Below the pieces are notes generated by a model. That model made no database searches, was not told where the DNA came from, and saw only the letters and a program-made list of their open reading frames with translations. Of a stretch of DNA of 64,000 nucleotides, positions 50,785 to 61,500 are shown one piece after another. Source of the DNA: Pseudomonadota bacterium (GTDB lineage: Bacteria; Pseudomonadota; Alphaproteobacteria; Acetobacterales; Acetobacteraceae); assembly GCA_021851785.1 (NCBI GenBank), contig JAJZBV010000012.1, positions 1-64,000 of the forward strand, read 5' to 3'. Made by a program: the position numbers and the translations under genes. Numbering within the stretch: position 1 is the first letter of the stretch; each line of letters opens with the position of its first letter.

Positions 50785-51594
50785 ATGAGCTATAAATCTC
50801 CCCGGCGGCCGCAGTTTTTTTATACCACCGCGCCCCTCCCCTGTCCTTACGTCGCGGGGCGAACGGAACGGAAGCTGGTCACCGAAATCACCGGCCCCGA
50901 CGCCGAGGCCATGCATGACCGGCTCTCGCGCGCCGGCTTCCGGCGCAGCCACAATATCGCCTATGCCCCGGTCTGCCCGGGCTGTCAGGCCTGCGTTGCG
51001 ATCCGCATCCATGCCGCCCAGTTCCGCGGCCGGCGGCAGGCGCGGCGGATCTGGCGGGCGAATGCCGCGACCGAGGGGTTCGAGGTGCCGGCACGCGCCA
51101 CCGCCGAACAATTCCATCTCTTCCAGCGCTATCAGCGGCACCGTCACGGCGACGGCGACATGGCGACGATGAGTTTCTACGATTACCGCGCGATGGTCGA
51201 GGATACCCCGATCGAGACCTTCATCGTCGAATTCCGCGACCCCGATGACCGGCTGGTCGCCGCTTGCCTCACCGACCGGCTGAGTGACGGGTTGTCCGCG
51301 GTTTACAGCTTCTTCACCCCCGACCTCGCCCGCCGCTCGCTCGGCACGCTGATGGTGCTGTGGCTGGTCGAGCGGGCGCGGGATTTGGATTTGCCTTATG
51401 TCTATCTCGGCTATTGGGTGCCGGAGAGCCCGAAGATGGCCTATAAGGCGAAATTCGCGCCGAGCGAGGTGCTGGTCGGCGGCGCCTGGCGCCCGCTCGG
51501 CGGCGGTCACGGCCCTCATGCCCAAGTTGCGCGCGCCGACGACGCGGCCCCGCCCGCCCTCGCCATCCAGATCCGCCCCGAGAGCGCCGGATAA
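50785..51594 (+). CDS. bpt: Aspartate/glutamate leucyltransferase or arginyl-tRNA-protein transferase (N-end rule)
   Basis: MSYKSPRRPQFFYTTAPLPCPYVAGRTERKLVTEITG...NIAYAPVCPGCQACVAIRI...VYLGYWVPESPKMAYKAKFAPSEVL. Confidence 0.92.
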   Translation: MSYKSPRRPQFFYTTAPLPCPYVAGRTERKLVTEITGPDAEAMHDRLSRAGFRRSHNIAYAPVCPGCQACVAIRIHAAQFRGRRQARRIWRANAATEGFEVPARATAEQFHLFQRYQRHRHGDGDMATMSFYDYRAMVEDTPIETFIVEFRDPDDRLVAACLTDRLSDGLSAVYSFFTPDLARRSLGTLMVLWLVERARDLDLPYVYLGYWVPESPKMAYKAKFAPSEVLVGGAWRPLGGGHGPHAQVARADDAAPPALAIQIRPESAG

Positions 51595-51855
51595 ATACGC
51601 TGGATAAATCTCCCATCGCGAGAAAACACGGCGCCCCAAGCCCGGTTTGCGCTGCCCGAAACGTTAATCGGGAGTTAATTTTTAGTTGACGATGCCATTT
51701 TTTGAGTTACTATTAAGCTCTATAAGGCGCATCAGCCGCCTCTCGCTCGACGCGAACGCCGGCTTCGGTGATTCCGATTTCTATCCGGCCAGTTTCTATC
51801 CGGCCTGACCGCGACCAGAGTCTGCCATCTCGGGGAAAGCAAAAGGAGTGAAGCC

Positions 51856-53640
51856 GTGAGCGGAAGCAATATCGTGGTTATTCCCAACAACACCAATGGC
51901 ACGCTGGACACGGTCAGTACCCCGCAAGACTATCTGTTCGTTGCGGTCGAGCAGGGGGGAACTCTTGATATAATCGCGGGTAATATAACCGCGGGTATAA
52001 CCGCGGACGGCACGGTTACCGTTACCAACCTCGCCGTCCAGCAGGGCGGGTTTGACAGCGGCGGAACCTATTACCAGCCAGGCAGCATCGTTATCGCTGG
52101 CGGCGTTCTCGACAATACCGGCACCGCCGTCATCGGGGGCCTGGTCGAGATCGAAAACGGCGGTTCGGCCTCTCTCACCCTCGCCTCCCCGAATTCGACC
52201 ATCAACGGCGTCCCCGCGACCCCCGGCACGATCGACATCGTCGGGGCGAGTTCGGTTAATCTCGCCTACGCCCAGGGCGTCACCGCGTTCGGCGGTCTTT
52301 TCGATTACGCGACCCCCGGCGGCACGGCCGCGCCCGGCGGCACGGCGACGGTCAACGATATCATCGCCAATCTCGGCAGCTTCGGTGATTTCACCGCCGG
52401 CGACACGATCGACCTCGCGGGTTACGCCACGGGCACGAGCTTCAATGTGAGCGCGGTGAACCTGTTCGCCACATCTCCAGGGGACAACGCGCTAGCGAGC
52501 AACGTCTACGACCTGACCGATACGATCGGCGGCACCACCTCCACCATCGCGACGATCGTCACGACCAATGGCTCGACGCCGGTCTTCAACACCAGCAATG
52601 ACACCGTGACCGCCTGCTACGCCGCCGGGACGCGGATCCTGACCGTGCGCGGCGAAGTGGCGGTGGAGGAATTGCGCGTCGGCGATCTCGTCGTCACCTT
52701 CGCTGGCGGCGGCGCGCCGCTGAAGCCGGTGCGCTGGGTCGGCTATCGCCATGTCGATCTCACCACCCACCCCAGCCCCGAGCAGGTGCGTCCGGTGCGG
52801 CTCGCCGCCGGCACCCTCGCCCCCGGCCTGCCGCATCGCGACCTCGTGCTCTCGCCCGGTCACGCCATCTGCATCGACGATCACTTGATCGATGTCGAGC
52901 GGCTCTTGAACGGCGTCACCGTGACGCAGGACACGGAGGCGACCAGCGTCACCTATTACCATGTCGAACTCGACGAACACGACCTCGTGCTCGCCGAGGG
53001 GGTGTTCTCCGAGACCTATCTCGACACCGGCAATCGCGGGCAATTCGCCAATGCCGGCAATATCATCGCGCTCCATCCCGATTTCTTGCCGCAGCAGGAT
53101 AAATCGGTCGGCGCCTGCCGGCCGTGGCTCACCGGCGGGCCGCTTCTTGCCGCCATCCGCGCCCGGCTGATCGGGGTGATCGAGGCGGACGGGTATCGCG
53201 TGACCGAGGCGCCCGATCTCCATCTCGTCGCCGGAGGGTGGCAGAGTTCTCCCGAAGCCGCCGGTGTGGCGAATTTCCGTTTCGCCCTGCCCCGTGTCGC
53301 GAGCGATCTCCATCTCCGCTCGCGGGTCTGGATGCCGGGCGGGCTTTCCGCCGAGAGCGAGGATATGCGCCGGCTTGGCGTCCGGGTGCGGCGCCTGGTC
53401 GCTTTCGGCCCCGCCGGAAGCCGCGAGATCGCGCTCGACCATCCCGCCCTCGGCACCGGGTTTTATCCCCTGGAGCGGGACGGCGACGATGCCTGGCGCT
53501 GGACCAACGGCGCGGCGCTGATCCCGGCGGGCCTGCTCGGCGATGCCACCGCCCTCGAGATCTCCCTCGCCGGCACCGGGTCGTATTGGGAAGCCCCGGC
53601 GGAGGACAGCGCCGAGAACGCCGTCAGGCTGTCCGCCTGA
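51856..53640 (+). CDS. Hint (Hedgehog/intein)-domain protein with N-terminal beta-rich surface-type repeats
   Basis: TACYAAGTRILTVRGEVAVEELRVGDLVVTFAGGGAPLKPVRWVGYRHVDL...LVLSPGHAICIDDHLIDVERLLNGVTV, a Hint_2 pattern. Confidence 0.88.
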   Translation: MSGSNIVVIPNNTNGTLDTVSTPQDYLFVAVEQGGTLDIIAGNITAGITADGTVTVTNLAVQQGGFDSGGTYYQPGSIVIAGGVLDNTGTAVIGGLVEIENGGSASLTLASPNSTINGVPATPGTIDIVGASSVNLAYAQGVTAFGGLFDYATPGGTAAPGGTATVNDIIANLGSFGDFTAGDTIDLAGYATGTSFNVSAVNLFATSPGDNALASNVYDLTDTIGGTTSTIATIVTTNGSTPVFNTSNDTVTACYAAGTRILTVRGEVAVEELRVGDLVVTFAGGGAPLKPVRWVGYRHVDLTTHPSPEQVRPVRLAAGTLAPGLPHRDLVLSPGHAICIDDHLIDVERLLNGVTVTQDTEATSVTYYHVELDEHDLVLAEGVFSETYLDTGNRGQFANAGNIIALHPDFLPQQDKSVGACRPWLTGGPLLAAIRARLIGVIEADGYRVTEAPDLHLVAGGWQSSPEAAGVANFRFALPRVASDLHLRSRVWMPGGLSAESEDMRRLGVRVRRLVAFGPAGSREIALDHPALGTGFYPLERDGDDAWRWTNGAALIPAGLLGDATALEISLAGTGSYWEAPAEDSAENAVRLSA

Positions 53641-53714
53641 GCGGATGGCCAGATGGCCGGCGAATAGGGATGATTGAGGGATGATTGACGGGGCCAATCC
53701 GGCGCGGCTACCCT

Positions 53715-53900
53715 GATCGGGATGGTTCCCCGGGAGGGGTGAAAAGGGAACGCGGTGCGATGCCGCGGCTGCCCCCGCAACTGTAAACGGCGAGCCGACC
53801 ATCTTTACGCCACTGGGAAGCCGCCCGGCGGGCTCGTCGGCGGTTTCCTGGGAAGGTGATGGTCGGCGTTGGAGCCGCGAGCCAGGAGACCTGCCATCAT
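53715..53900 (+). promoter_or_regulatory. Cobalamin (B12/AdoCbl) riboswitch
   Basis: ggttccccgggaggggtgaaaagggaacgcggtgcgatgccgcggctgcccccgcaactgtaaacggcgagcc...ccactggg...gggaaggtgatggtcggcgttggagccgcgagccaggagacctgcc: B12-box and flanking conserved elements. Confidence 0.93.
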
Positions 53901-53982
53901 CGACGTCAACGGCGGCCGCGGCGGGCGGGGAGTCCCTCTGTGTCTCACGCCGAGGACAGGCGACGTCATCCGCAGAGGCCTC

Positions 53983-55050
53983 ATGTCTTCTCTCTCGTCT
54001 CGAACACCCATCACCGCCGCCGCGCCATCGCTCCGTCCGCCGATCATCCGCCTTTATACCCTGCTGCTCGGCCTCAACCTCGCGGTCTGGGCCTGGGCGC
54101 TGATGCTGTTTCGCCATCAGCCGGCGCTGCTCGGCACCGCGTTGCTCGCTTATGGGTTCGGGCTCCGCCACGCTGTCGATGCCGATCATATCGCGGCGAT
54201 CGACAACGTCACCCGCAAGCTCATGCAGGAGGGCAAGCGGCCGGTCAGTGTCGGCTTCTTCTTCGCGCTCGGCCATTCCTCGGTCGTCCTGCTCGCCGCC
54301 GCCGCCATCGCCGGCGCGGCGAAGGCGCTGGCGTCACAGATCGACGTCGCGAAAAGCATCGGCGGTGTCGTCAGCACTTTGATCTCGGCGCTGTTTCTGT
54401 TCGCGATCGCGGCGATGAATTTTTTCATCCTGATCGCCGTCTGGCGGACATTCCAGGCGGCGCGGCGCGGCGCCCCGTTCAACGAGCAGGATTTCGACCT
54501 TCTGCTCAACAGCCGCGGCCTGCTCGCCCGCTTCTTCCGCCCGCTGTTCCGGCTGATCACGCAGAGCTGGCACATGCTTCCGCTCGGCTTCATGTTCGGC
54601 CTCGGCTTCGATACCGCGACCGAAATAGCGCTCCTCGGCATTTCCGCGACCGAGGCAGCCAAAGGGCTCTCGGCCTGGTCGATCATGGTGTTCCCGGCGC
54701 TATTTGCCGCCGGCATGTCGCTGATCGACACCACCGATGGCGTGCTCATGCTCGGCACCTATAGCTGGGCCTTCGTCAAGCCGATGCGCAAACTCTATTA
54801 CAACCTCAGCATCACCCTGGTCTCGGTGGTGGTCGCGGTCGCGATCGGCGGGATCGAGACGCTCGGGCTGATCGGCGACCAGCTCGGGCTCGGCGGCTGG
54901 TTCTGGGGTGGCATCGGCGCGCTCGACGACAATTTCGGCAGCCTCGGCTTCGTCATCATCGGCGTCTTCATCGCCGCCTGGATCGTGTCCCTCGTGATCT
55001 ATCGCTATCAAGGGCTCGACGAGATCGACATCGCCGCCGATCGCGGATAG
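53983..55050 (+). CDS. NiCoT-family (HoxN/NixA-type) nickel/cobalt permease; cobalt likely from riboswitch context
   Basis: RHAVDADHIAAIDNVTRKLMQEGKRPVSVGFFFALGHSSVV (HX4DH signature), FGLGFDTATEIALL. Confidence 0.92.
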   Translation: MSSLSSRTPITAAAPSLRPPIIRLYTLLLGLNLAVWAWALMLFRHQPALLGTALLAYGFGLRHAVDADHIAAIDNVTRKLMQEGKRPVSVGFFFALGHSSVVLLAAAAIAGAAKALASQIDVAKSIGGVVSTLISALFLFAIAAMNFFILIAVWRTFQAARRGAPFNEQDFDLLLNSRGLLARFFRPLFRLITQSWHMLPLGFMFGLGFDTATEIALLGISATEAAKGLSAWSIMVFPALFAAGMSLIDTTDGVLMLGTYSWAFVKPMRKLYYNLSITLVSVVVAVAIGGIETLGLIGDQLGLGGWFWGGIGALDDNFGSLGFVIIGVFIAAWIVSLVIYRYQGLDEIDIAADRG

Positions 55051-55102
55051 AAACGGAAAATCCGGAACTCGATGTTCGTGAAACACGCAAGGGGGGTTGC
55101 TC

Positions 55103-56065
55103 GTGCCGGCTCATAACCGTTTCGAAAATCCACTGCCCGGCATTCCGAACATCGAGAACCCGTTTTTCGACCAGATCTTCGGCGATCTCGATCCGCCGGC
55201 CGAAATCCTGCGAATCGCCGGGGATTTGCGCCAGAACGGTTTCGCGGTGATCGATTTCCCCGACCCCGACATCATGGACCGGGCCGAGCGGATCAAGCGC
55301 GATCTCGGGCCGCAATTCGACCGCCAAGGCTGGTTGAGCGGCACAGCCCCCTCCCAGCGTGTCCAGGATGCCTGGCGGCAACACCCGGATGTCCGCGCCG
55401 TCGCCTGCAACAGAGCGGTTCTCGATCTGCTCGGGGCGCTTTACGGGCGGGCGGCGTTTCCGTTTCAGACGCTGAATTTCTTCACCGGCTCGCAACAACG
55501 CGCGCATAGCGACAGCCTCCATTTCAGCTCCGACCCGGAGCGCTGGATGTGCGGCGTCTGGCTCGCGCTGGAAGACATCGACGACGATAACGGCCCGCTC
55601 CTCTATTATCCGGGCAGCCATGTCTGGCGGATTTTCGATAATGCCTGTCTTGGCATCGATGTTACTGAACTCAAGGGGTTTCACGATCGCTACCCCGATT
55701 TCGAGACCACCTGGGAACGGATCGCCGACGCCCAGGCGGCGAAACCGCAGCATTTTCACGCCCGCAAGGGTCAGGCGCTGATCTGGGCGGCCAATCTGCT
55801 CCATGGTGGCGATCGGCACCGCGACCGCAATCGCACCCGCTGGAGCCAGGTGACACACTATTTGTTCGAGGGCTGCGGCTATTACACGCCGCTCGGCTCG
55901 GACGTCTTCCGGGGCCGGATCGCGCTCCGCGAACCCTATAATATTCTCACCGGCAAAACCGTCCCGAACTCGCGCAGGCCGCCGCAGCCAGAGACGCCAC
56001 CATCAGGCGCGCGCACGGCGCGCCGTTTTCTCGGGCGCGCCGCCCGTCGTCTCGGGCTCCGCTAA
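55103..56065 (+). CDS. Phytanoyl-CoA dioxygenase (PhyH)-family Fe(II)/2OG oxygenase
   Basis: TLNFFTGSQQRAHSDSLHFSSDPERWMCGVWLALEDIDDDNGPLLYYPGSH, distal His in WAANLLHGGDRHRDRNRTRWSQVTHY; GTG start likely. Confidence 0.85.
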   Translation: MPAHNRFENPLPGIPNIENPFFDQIFGDLDPPAEILRIAGDLRQNGFAVIDFPDPDIMDRAERIKRDLGPQFDRQGWLSGTAPSQRVQDAWRQHPDVRAVACNRAVLDLLGALYGRAAFPFQTLNFFTGSQQRAHSDSLHFSSDPERWMCGVWLALEDIDDDNGPLLYYPGSHVWRIFDNACLGIDVTELKGFHDRYPDFETTWERIADAQAAKPQHFHARKGQALIWAANLLHGGDRHRDRNRTRWSQVTHYLFEGCGYYTPLGSDVFRGRIALREPYNILTGKTVPNSRRPPQPETPPSGARTARRFLGRAARRLGLR

Positions 56066-56251
56066 GGGCTTACAGTCTCCGGGAGACGCGGGGCAGAGTC
56101 ATCCTTTAGGCCAGGGGTTTCACCCCTGGACCCGAGCAAAGGCGGAGCCTTTGCAATCCTTTCCGGGATGCGGGTCTGGGGCCGCTGGCCCCAGCTTGTC
56201 CAGGGCAGCGTCCTGGCGTTGGCTTGATGCGATACAGTCTCCACAAGCCCT
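56065..56251. repeat. 187-bp hairpin-array element between convergent genes
   Basis: Hairpins at 56075-56087, 56111-56129, 56136-56154, 56176-56194 and 56200-56216; 7-bp inverted ends agggctt/aagccct and a 9-bp direct repeat acagtctcc just inside each end. Confidence 0.7.
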
Positions 56252-56263
56252 AAACCGATCGCG

Positions 56264-58270
56264 TTATTCCTGCGCGGCGAGAATCCGCGCCGCTGACGCC
56301 GGTGCGAGAGGGTCGCGGCGGTCGAGCCGCGTGATCGCCGGAAATGTCAGCCAGGGCTTGGGGCGGCGGGGAAACGGGGCCAGATTGCGGGCACCCGAAC
56401 TCAACGAAAGATTGGGGTTCCAGTAAGGGTCGTGGTCGAGGGTTTCGCCCCAGCGCGCGCGCATATAGGCGATTTCGGCGTAATAGCGCCGCGCCCTCTC
56501 GCCGCCGAGATCCTTGCCGCGGCTGGCCGATTCGAGATGATAGAGTTCGGCGAACGGCGTCCAGAGATTGCGATGGCCGAGAGCCTGGATGCGGAGACAA
56601 AGATCGACGTCGTTGAACGCGACCGTGAGATGCTCCTCATCGAAGCCGCCCACCTCCAGAAAGACCGATTTGCGCACCGCAAGGCAAGCGGCGGTGACGG
56701 CCGAGGTCGAGCGCGTGAGGCGCAAGAGATCGAATGCCCCGGGCGCGTCGCGCGTCTCGTAGCAATAATAATGGCCGGCGACCCCCTCCGGCCAGCCCAT
56801 GCCGAGAATGACCCCGGCGTGCTGGATGGTGTCATCGGCATAGAGCAGCTTGGCCCCGACCGCCCCGATCTCCGGCCGGAGCGCGTTCGAGACCATCTCG
56901 CGCAGCCAGCCGGGCGCGATCACGTCGATATCGTTGTTGAGCAGCAGCAGGATTTCCCCCCTCGCCGCGGCGACGGCGCGGTTATTGAGGCGGGAATAGT
57001 TGAACGGGCCCGGCATCGGCAAAACCCGCACCCGCCGGTCATGCGCGAGCCGGGCGTAAAGCGCCGCCGTCGCCGGCTCGCGGCTGTCGTTATCGGCGAT
57101 GATCACCTCGATCGCCGGGTAATCCGTCCGCGTCAGCACGCCGTCGAGACAGCGTTCCAGCAATTCCGCCCGGTCGCGGGTCGGGATGATGACCGAAACC
57201 AGCGGCGCCGTGGCGGGCAGCGGCCAGGCGATGCGATGGCGGTTTTCGCCCGCGATGGGCACGGCTTCGGCGGCGATCCCGCATCGTTCGAGATGGCGCG
57301 CGACGGCGGCGCGATCGAGCGCCGCCGTTTCCGCTGTCTCTCGCTCGTCGGGCGCCTCGTCGCGGCGGCGATGGCAGAGCACGCTCGGGATATGGCGGAT
57401 GCGGGCAGCGCCAGCGGCGAAAGCCAACGCCAACGCCGCTTCATGCCATGGTGGCGCCGCGCCATCCGCCGGCAACCCGCCGATCCGGGCAACGAGATCA
57501 GACCGATAGGCGCTGAGCCCGGTGAGATAATCCTGCGCCAGCAGCAGATCGGGGTCGAAATCCGGCTTGAAATAGGGCGCCGATCGCCGCCCCTCGGCGT
57601 CGATCTGATCCTCGTCGGCATAGAGCAGTTCAGCCTCGGGATGGGCGTTGATCTCGGTCGCGAGTTCATGGAGCGCCTGCGGCGGCAGGAGATCGCCGGC
57701 CATGATCGGCACCACCCAGCGCGCCAACGGCGCCGTCCTCGGCTCCGGAAAATCGCCGGCGCCATCATAGCGCTCGGCCTCGGTGGTGATGAGACGGAGC
57801 CGGGTGTCAGCGGCGGCGGCGCGTTCGAGGCCGCGTTGCTGCGGACCCGGCAAGGCGCCGCGCGCGGCGATCACCAATCGCCAATGGGGATAAAGCTGGT
57901 TTTCCAGGGTGGCGATGGTCGCGCGGATACGCGCAAGCGATGCGTCATGCGCCGGCATGAACAGCAGGAAATCGGGATGGATCGGCAATTGCCCGAGATG
58001 GCGGGCGATCGCGGCCCGATCGGCGGGCAGCAGCCGGTCATATTTGGCGATCCAGTTTTCGTAGGCGTTGGGGTTCTTGTGCTCGAAAACCGGCATCAGA
58101 AAGCGCCGCACTGGACGCCACAACACCCGGAGCACGGCGCCGAGAGCACGGTTGCGCCGCGCGAGCGCGCGCCCGGTCCGGATGCAGGCGAGCGAGAAAT
58201 CGGCCAGCGACAGCTTGCGCCGCGGTCCGCCGCCAGAATGATTGTCCGCGGAAAGGTTCGTCATCGGCAT
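56264..58270 (-). CDS. Family 2 glycosyltransferase (large, rhamnosyltransferase-like)
   Basis: PLVSVIIPTRDRAELLERCLDGVLTRTDYPAIEVIIADNDS...LLLLNNDIDVIAPGWLREMV...VGGFDEEHLTVAFNDVDLCLRI. Confidence 0.9.
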   Translation of the reverse strand: MPMTNLSADNHSGGGPRRKLSLADFSLACIRTGRALARRNRALGAVLRVLWRPVRRFLMPVFEHKNPNAYENWIAKYDRLLPADRAAIARHLGQLPIHPDFLLFMPAHDASLARIRATIATLENQLYPHWRLVIAARGALPGPQQRGLERAAAADTRLRLITTEAERYDGAGDFPEPRTAPLARWVVPIMAGDLLPPQALHELATEINAHPEAELLYADEDQIDAEGRRSAPYFKPDFDPDLLLAQDYLTGLSAYRSDLVARIGGLPADGAAPPWHEAALALAFAAGAARIRHIPSVLCHRRRDEAPDERETAETAALDRAAVARHLERCGIAAEAVPIAGENRHRIAWPLPATAPLVSVIIPTRDRAELLERCLDGVLTRTDYPAIEVIIADNDSREPATAALYARLAHDRRVRVLPMPGPFNYSRLNNRAVAAARGEILLLLNNDIDVIAPGWLREMVSNALRPEIGAVGAKLLYADDTIQHAGVILGMGWPEGVAGHYYCYETRDAPGAFDLLRLTRSTSAVTAACLAVRKSVFLEVGGFDEEHLTVAFNDVDLCLRIQALGHRNLWTPFAELYHLESASRGKDLGGERARRYYAEIAYMRARWGETLDHDPYWNPNLSLSSGARNLAPFPRRPKPWLTFPAITRLDRRDPLAPASAARILAAQE

Positions 58271-58556
58271 GGCAGGGGCAGAAGGCTCATCCGCGATTTT
58301 TCCGGATCACGTGTAATGCTCATAATGTCTTGCATCCCCTAGTAACATGCCAGATCGGCGCAGACAAAACAAACTTGGCGCCGACAATCAGATGATAAAA
58401 TATCGCCATTCGTTATAAAATAGACGCACGCCAAATAAAAAATGCGGCCCTGCTCAAAATTTTTTTGACCCGCCGCCGCGTTGCGATCATCCCCGACCCA
58501 GGCCAAACTCCGCGCCCCGGCGTTCGACCGACTCCGGTGACACAAAGGCCGCTCCG

Positions 58557-61500
58557 ATGGATGACATTCTTGCTTGCGCGTCCCATGACGCGCCGTTTCG
58601 CGCCTTGCCGCCGGCGCTCGCCCATGCCTGGCTGCTCGCCGCCCATCTTTGCCGCGGCCGGGACGTCGTCGCGGTGCTGCCCCATGCGCAGGCGACCGGG
58701 CCGGCCGTGGTCGCCTGCGCGGCAAAGTCGCTCCGCCTGGTGGTGCGCGGCGAGGTCGAGCGGGGACGCGAGGCGCTTCCCGCGGGCGCTGCCGACGCGG
58801 CCCTCTGCCTCGATACCCTGGAGCGGAGCGCCGATCCGGCGGCGCTTCTCGCAACGCTCCGCGCCGCCTTGCGCCCGGGCGGCTTCGTTCTCGTCAGCGC
58901 CCGCGACCGCGACGTCGTCTCACCCCCGCCGCCCCCCCTGGGGGCCTACCGCCATGCCTTCTCGCGCGCCGATCTCGCCGGGCTGCTCGGCGCCGCCTTC
59001 GCCCATGTCGCGCTCGTGCCCCAACGCGGCTTCGCCGGCTTCGCCGCCCTCCCCGAGACACCGCGCGGCGCGCTCGTGTTCGATCACGCCACGCCGGATG
59101 CGACCATTGCCTCACCCACCCTGCCGCGCGCGCCGTTTCTGCTCGCCCTCGCCAGCGACACGCCGCTTCCCGCTCTGCCGGCGAGCCTGCTCCTGCGCGA
59201 TGATTTCGCCGCCGTCGAAACCCTCCGCGCCGAGGCCGAGCAGGCCCGCGCCCTGGCGGCCCGCGACCACGCGATGATCGGCACCATCGCCGCGCGCATC
59301 GAGCGGCTGGAAGCCGAGATCGCGCGTTTGACGGCGAGTGCGCGCGAGGCCGAAGGCGAAGCCGCCGCGCTCCGCGCCGATCAGGCGAAACTGCTCGCCC
59401 TCGCCGGTCTCGGCCAGCGCCTGCGCGTCATCCAGCGCGGCTTCGGCGTGGCCCTCCGCGCGGCGCGAGAGGGCCGAACCCTCGCGCGCACGCGCCGCCA
59501 TCGCGATGGACAGAAAATCGCCCTGCTTTCCGCAAGCCCGCTTTTCGACCGCGCCTGGTATCTGACCCGCAACCCGGAGGTCGCGGCGAGCGGGATCGAT
59601 CCGGTGTGCCATTACGTCACTGATGGCGCCTTTCTCGGCTATGATCCCGGGCCGGATTTCTCGACGCTCGATTATTTCGCGCTCAATCCCGACGTGATTT
59701 CCGCCGAGGTCAATCCGCTCGAACATTACGAGCGTTTCGGCCGCGCCGAGAACCGCGCGATCCGCCCGGCGCAGCGCGATGCCGGGCCGCTGCCTGCGTC
59801 CGCGCCGGCGGCCGGGCAAGCCGCGCCGGCGCTCCGCGTCGCCATCCTCTCGGGCGAGGCGGAGACGCCCGGCCACACCTATCGCGTGATCCGCCTCGCC
59901 GACGCCCTCCGCGCCCAGGGCGCGATCGTGAGCACCCATGCGCCGACCACGAAAGACGGCAAGCCGGTCGCCGGCGAGAAGCTCGCCGATCGCATCGGCG
60001 TCGTCGATCTCCTCATCATCTGGCGCCTCGGCTGGAGCGCCGAACTCCGCGATATCGTCGAGCGGGCGCGGGCGGTGGGTGCGCGGCTCGTGCTCGATGT
60101 CGATGATCTGATGTTCGACGCCGAACACGCCTCGCCCGACGTGATCGACGGCATCCGCACCCGCGGCCTCGATCCCGCCGCCGTCAAGGGGCATTTCCTC
60201 GCCGTCCAGGAGACCTTGAAGGCGATGGATTTCGCCATCACGCCGACGCATTTCCTCGCCGGTGAAGTCCAGCGCTGGGCGATCCCGGCCTTCGTCATCC
60301 CGAACGGCTTCGACCGCGAGAATTGGTGGCTGGCGCGGCTCGCCGTTCGCGCCCGCCGGCTCGCGGCGCCGGACGGGCTGATCCGCCTCGGCTATGCCAG
60401 CGGCAGCCGCACCCATCAGCGCGATTTCAAGCGCGCCTCGGGCGCGGTCGCGCGGATTCTCGCCGCCCGGCCGCAATGCCGGCTGGTGCTGTTCCGCCAT
60501 GGCCCCTGGCCCACCCTCGATAGCGAGGAATTTCCCGAATTGATCGGGGTCGAGGATCAGATCGAGTGGCGGGCGACGGTGCCGGTCGCGGAATTGCCGC
60601 GCGAACTCGCCCGCTTCGATGTCAATCTCGCGCCGCTCGAAGCCGGCAATCCGTTTTGCGAGGCGAAAAGCGAGTTGAAATATTTCGAGGCGGCGCTGGC
60701 CGGCGTGCCCTCGATCTGCTCGCCGACGGCGCCGTTCCGCCGCGCGGTGCGGGAGGGCGAAACCGGGTTTCTCGCCGCCGACGAGGATGCCTGGCACACG
60801 GCGTTGCTCACCCTGGTCGATGACGCGGCGCTCAGGGCACGCATCGCCGAGCGCGCCTATCTCCATTGCCTCTGGGCGTATGGACCGGAGCGGCGGGGGG
60901 AAATGGCGGCGAGCTTTCTCGATCAGGTGCTGCGCCCCGGCCGCCAGGCGGCGCGGCAATTCGCGCTCGATATCGCGCTCGCCGCCCGCCCCGCGCCGGC
61001 CCTGCCCGCGCTCCCCGAGAGCGAGATCGTCTTCGCTCATGACACGCTGGCCCGCGGCGTCGCGACCGTCGTCGTGCCGCTCTACAATTATGCCGGCTAC
61101 GTCGCCGAAACGCTGGACTCGATCGAGGCGCAGACTTTGTCCGCGCTCGATCTGATCGTTGTCGATGACGCCTCGACCGATTCCTCCCTCACCGTCGCCA
61201 GGGATTGGCTCGCCGCCCATCACGCCCGCTTCGGCCGCGCGCTGCTTCTGCGCAACAAACAGAATGCCGGCCTCGCGCGCACCCGCAACGCCGGTTTCAC
61301 GCAGGCCGAGACGCCGTATGTCATGCCGTTCGACGCCGATAACATCCTCCTCCCCGACTGTCTCGTCCGCTGCCTCGCCGCGATCGAGGAAAGCGGCGCC
61401 GCCTTCGCCTATCCGACGATGCAGCGTTTCGGCGGCGCCGACGATATTTTCGCGAACCTCCCCTATGACCCGATCCGCCTCGCCCCCGGCAATTACATCG

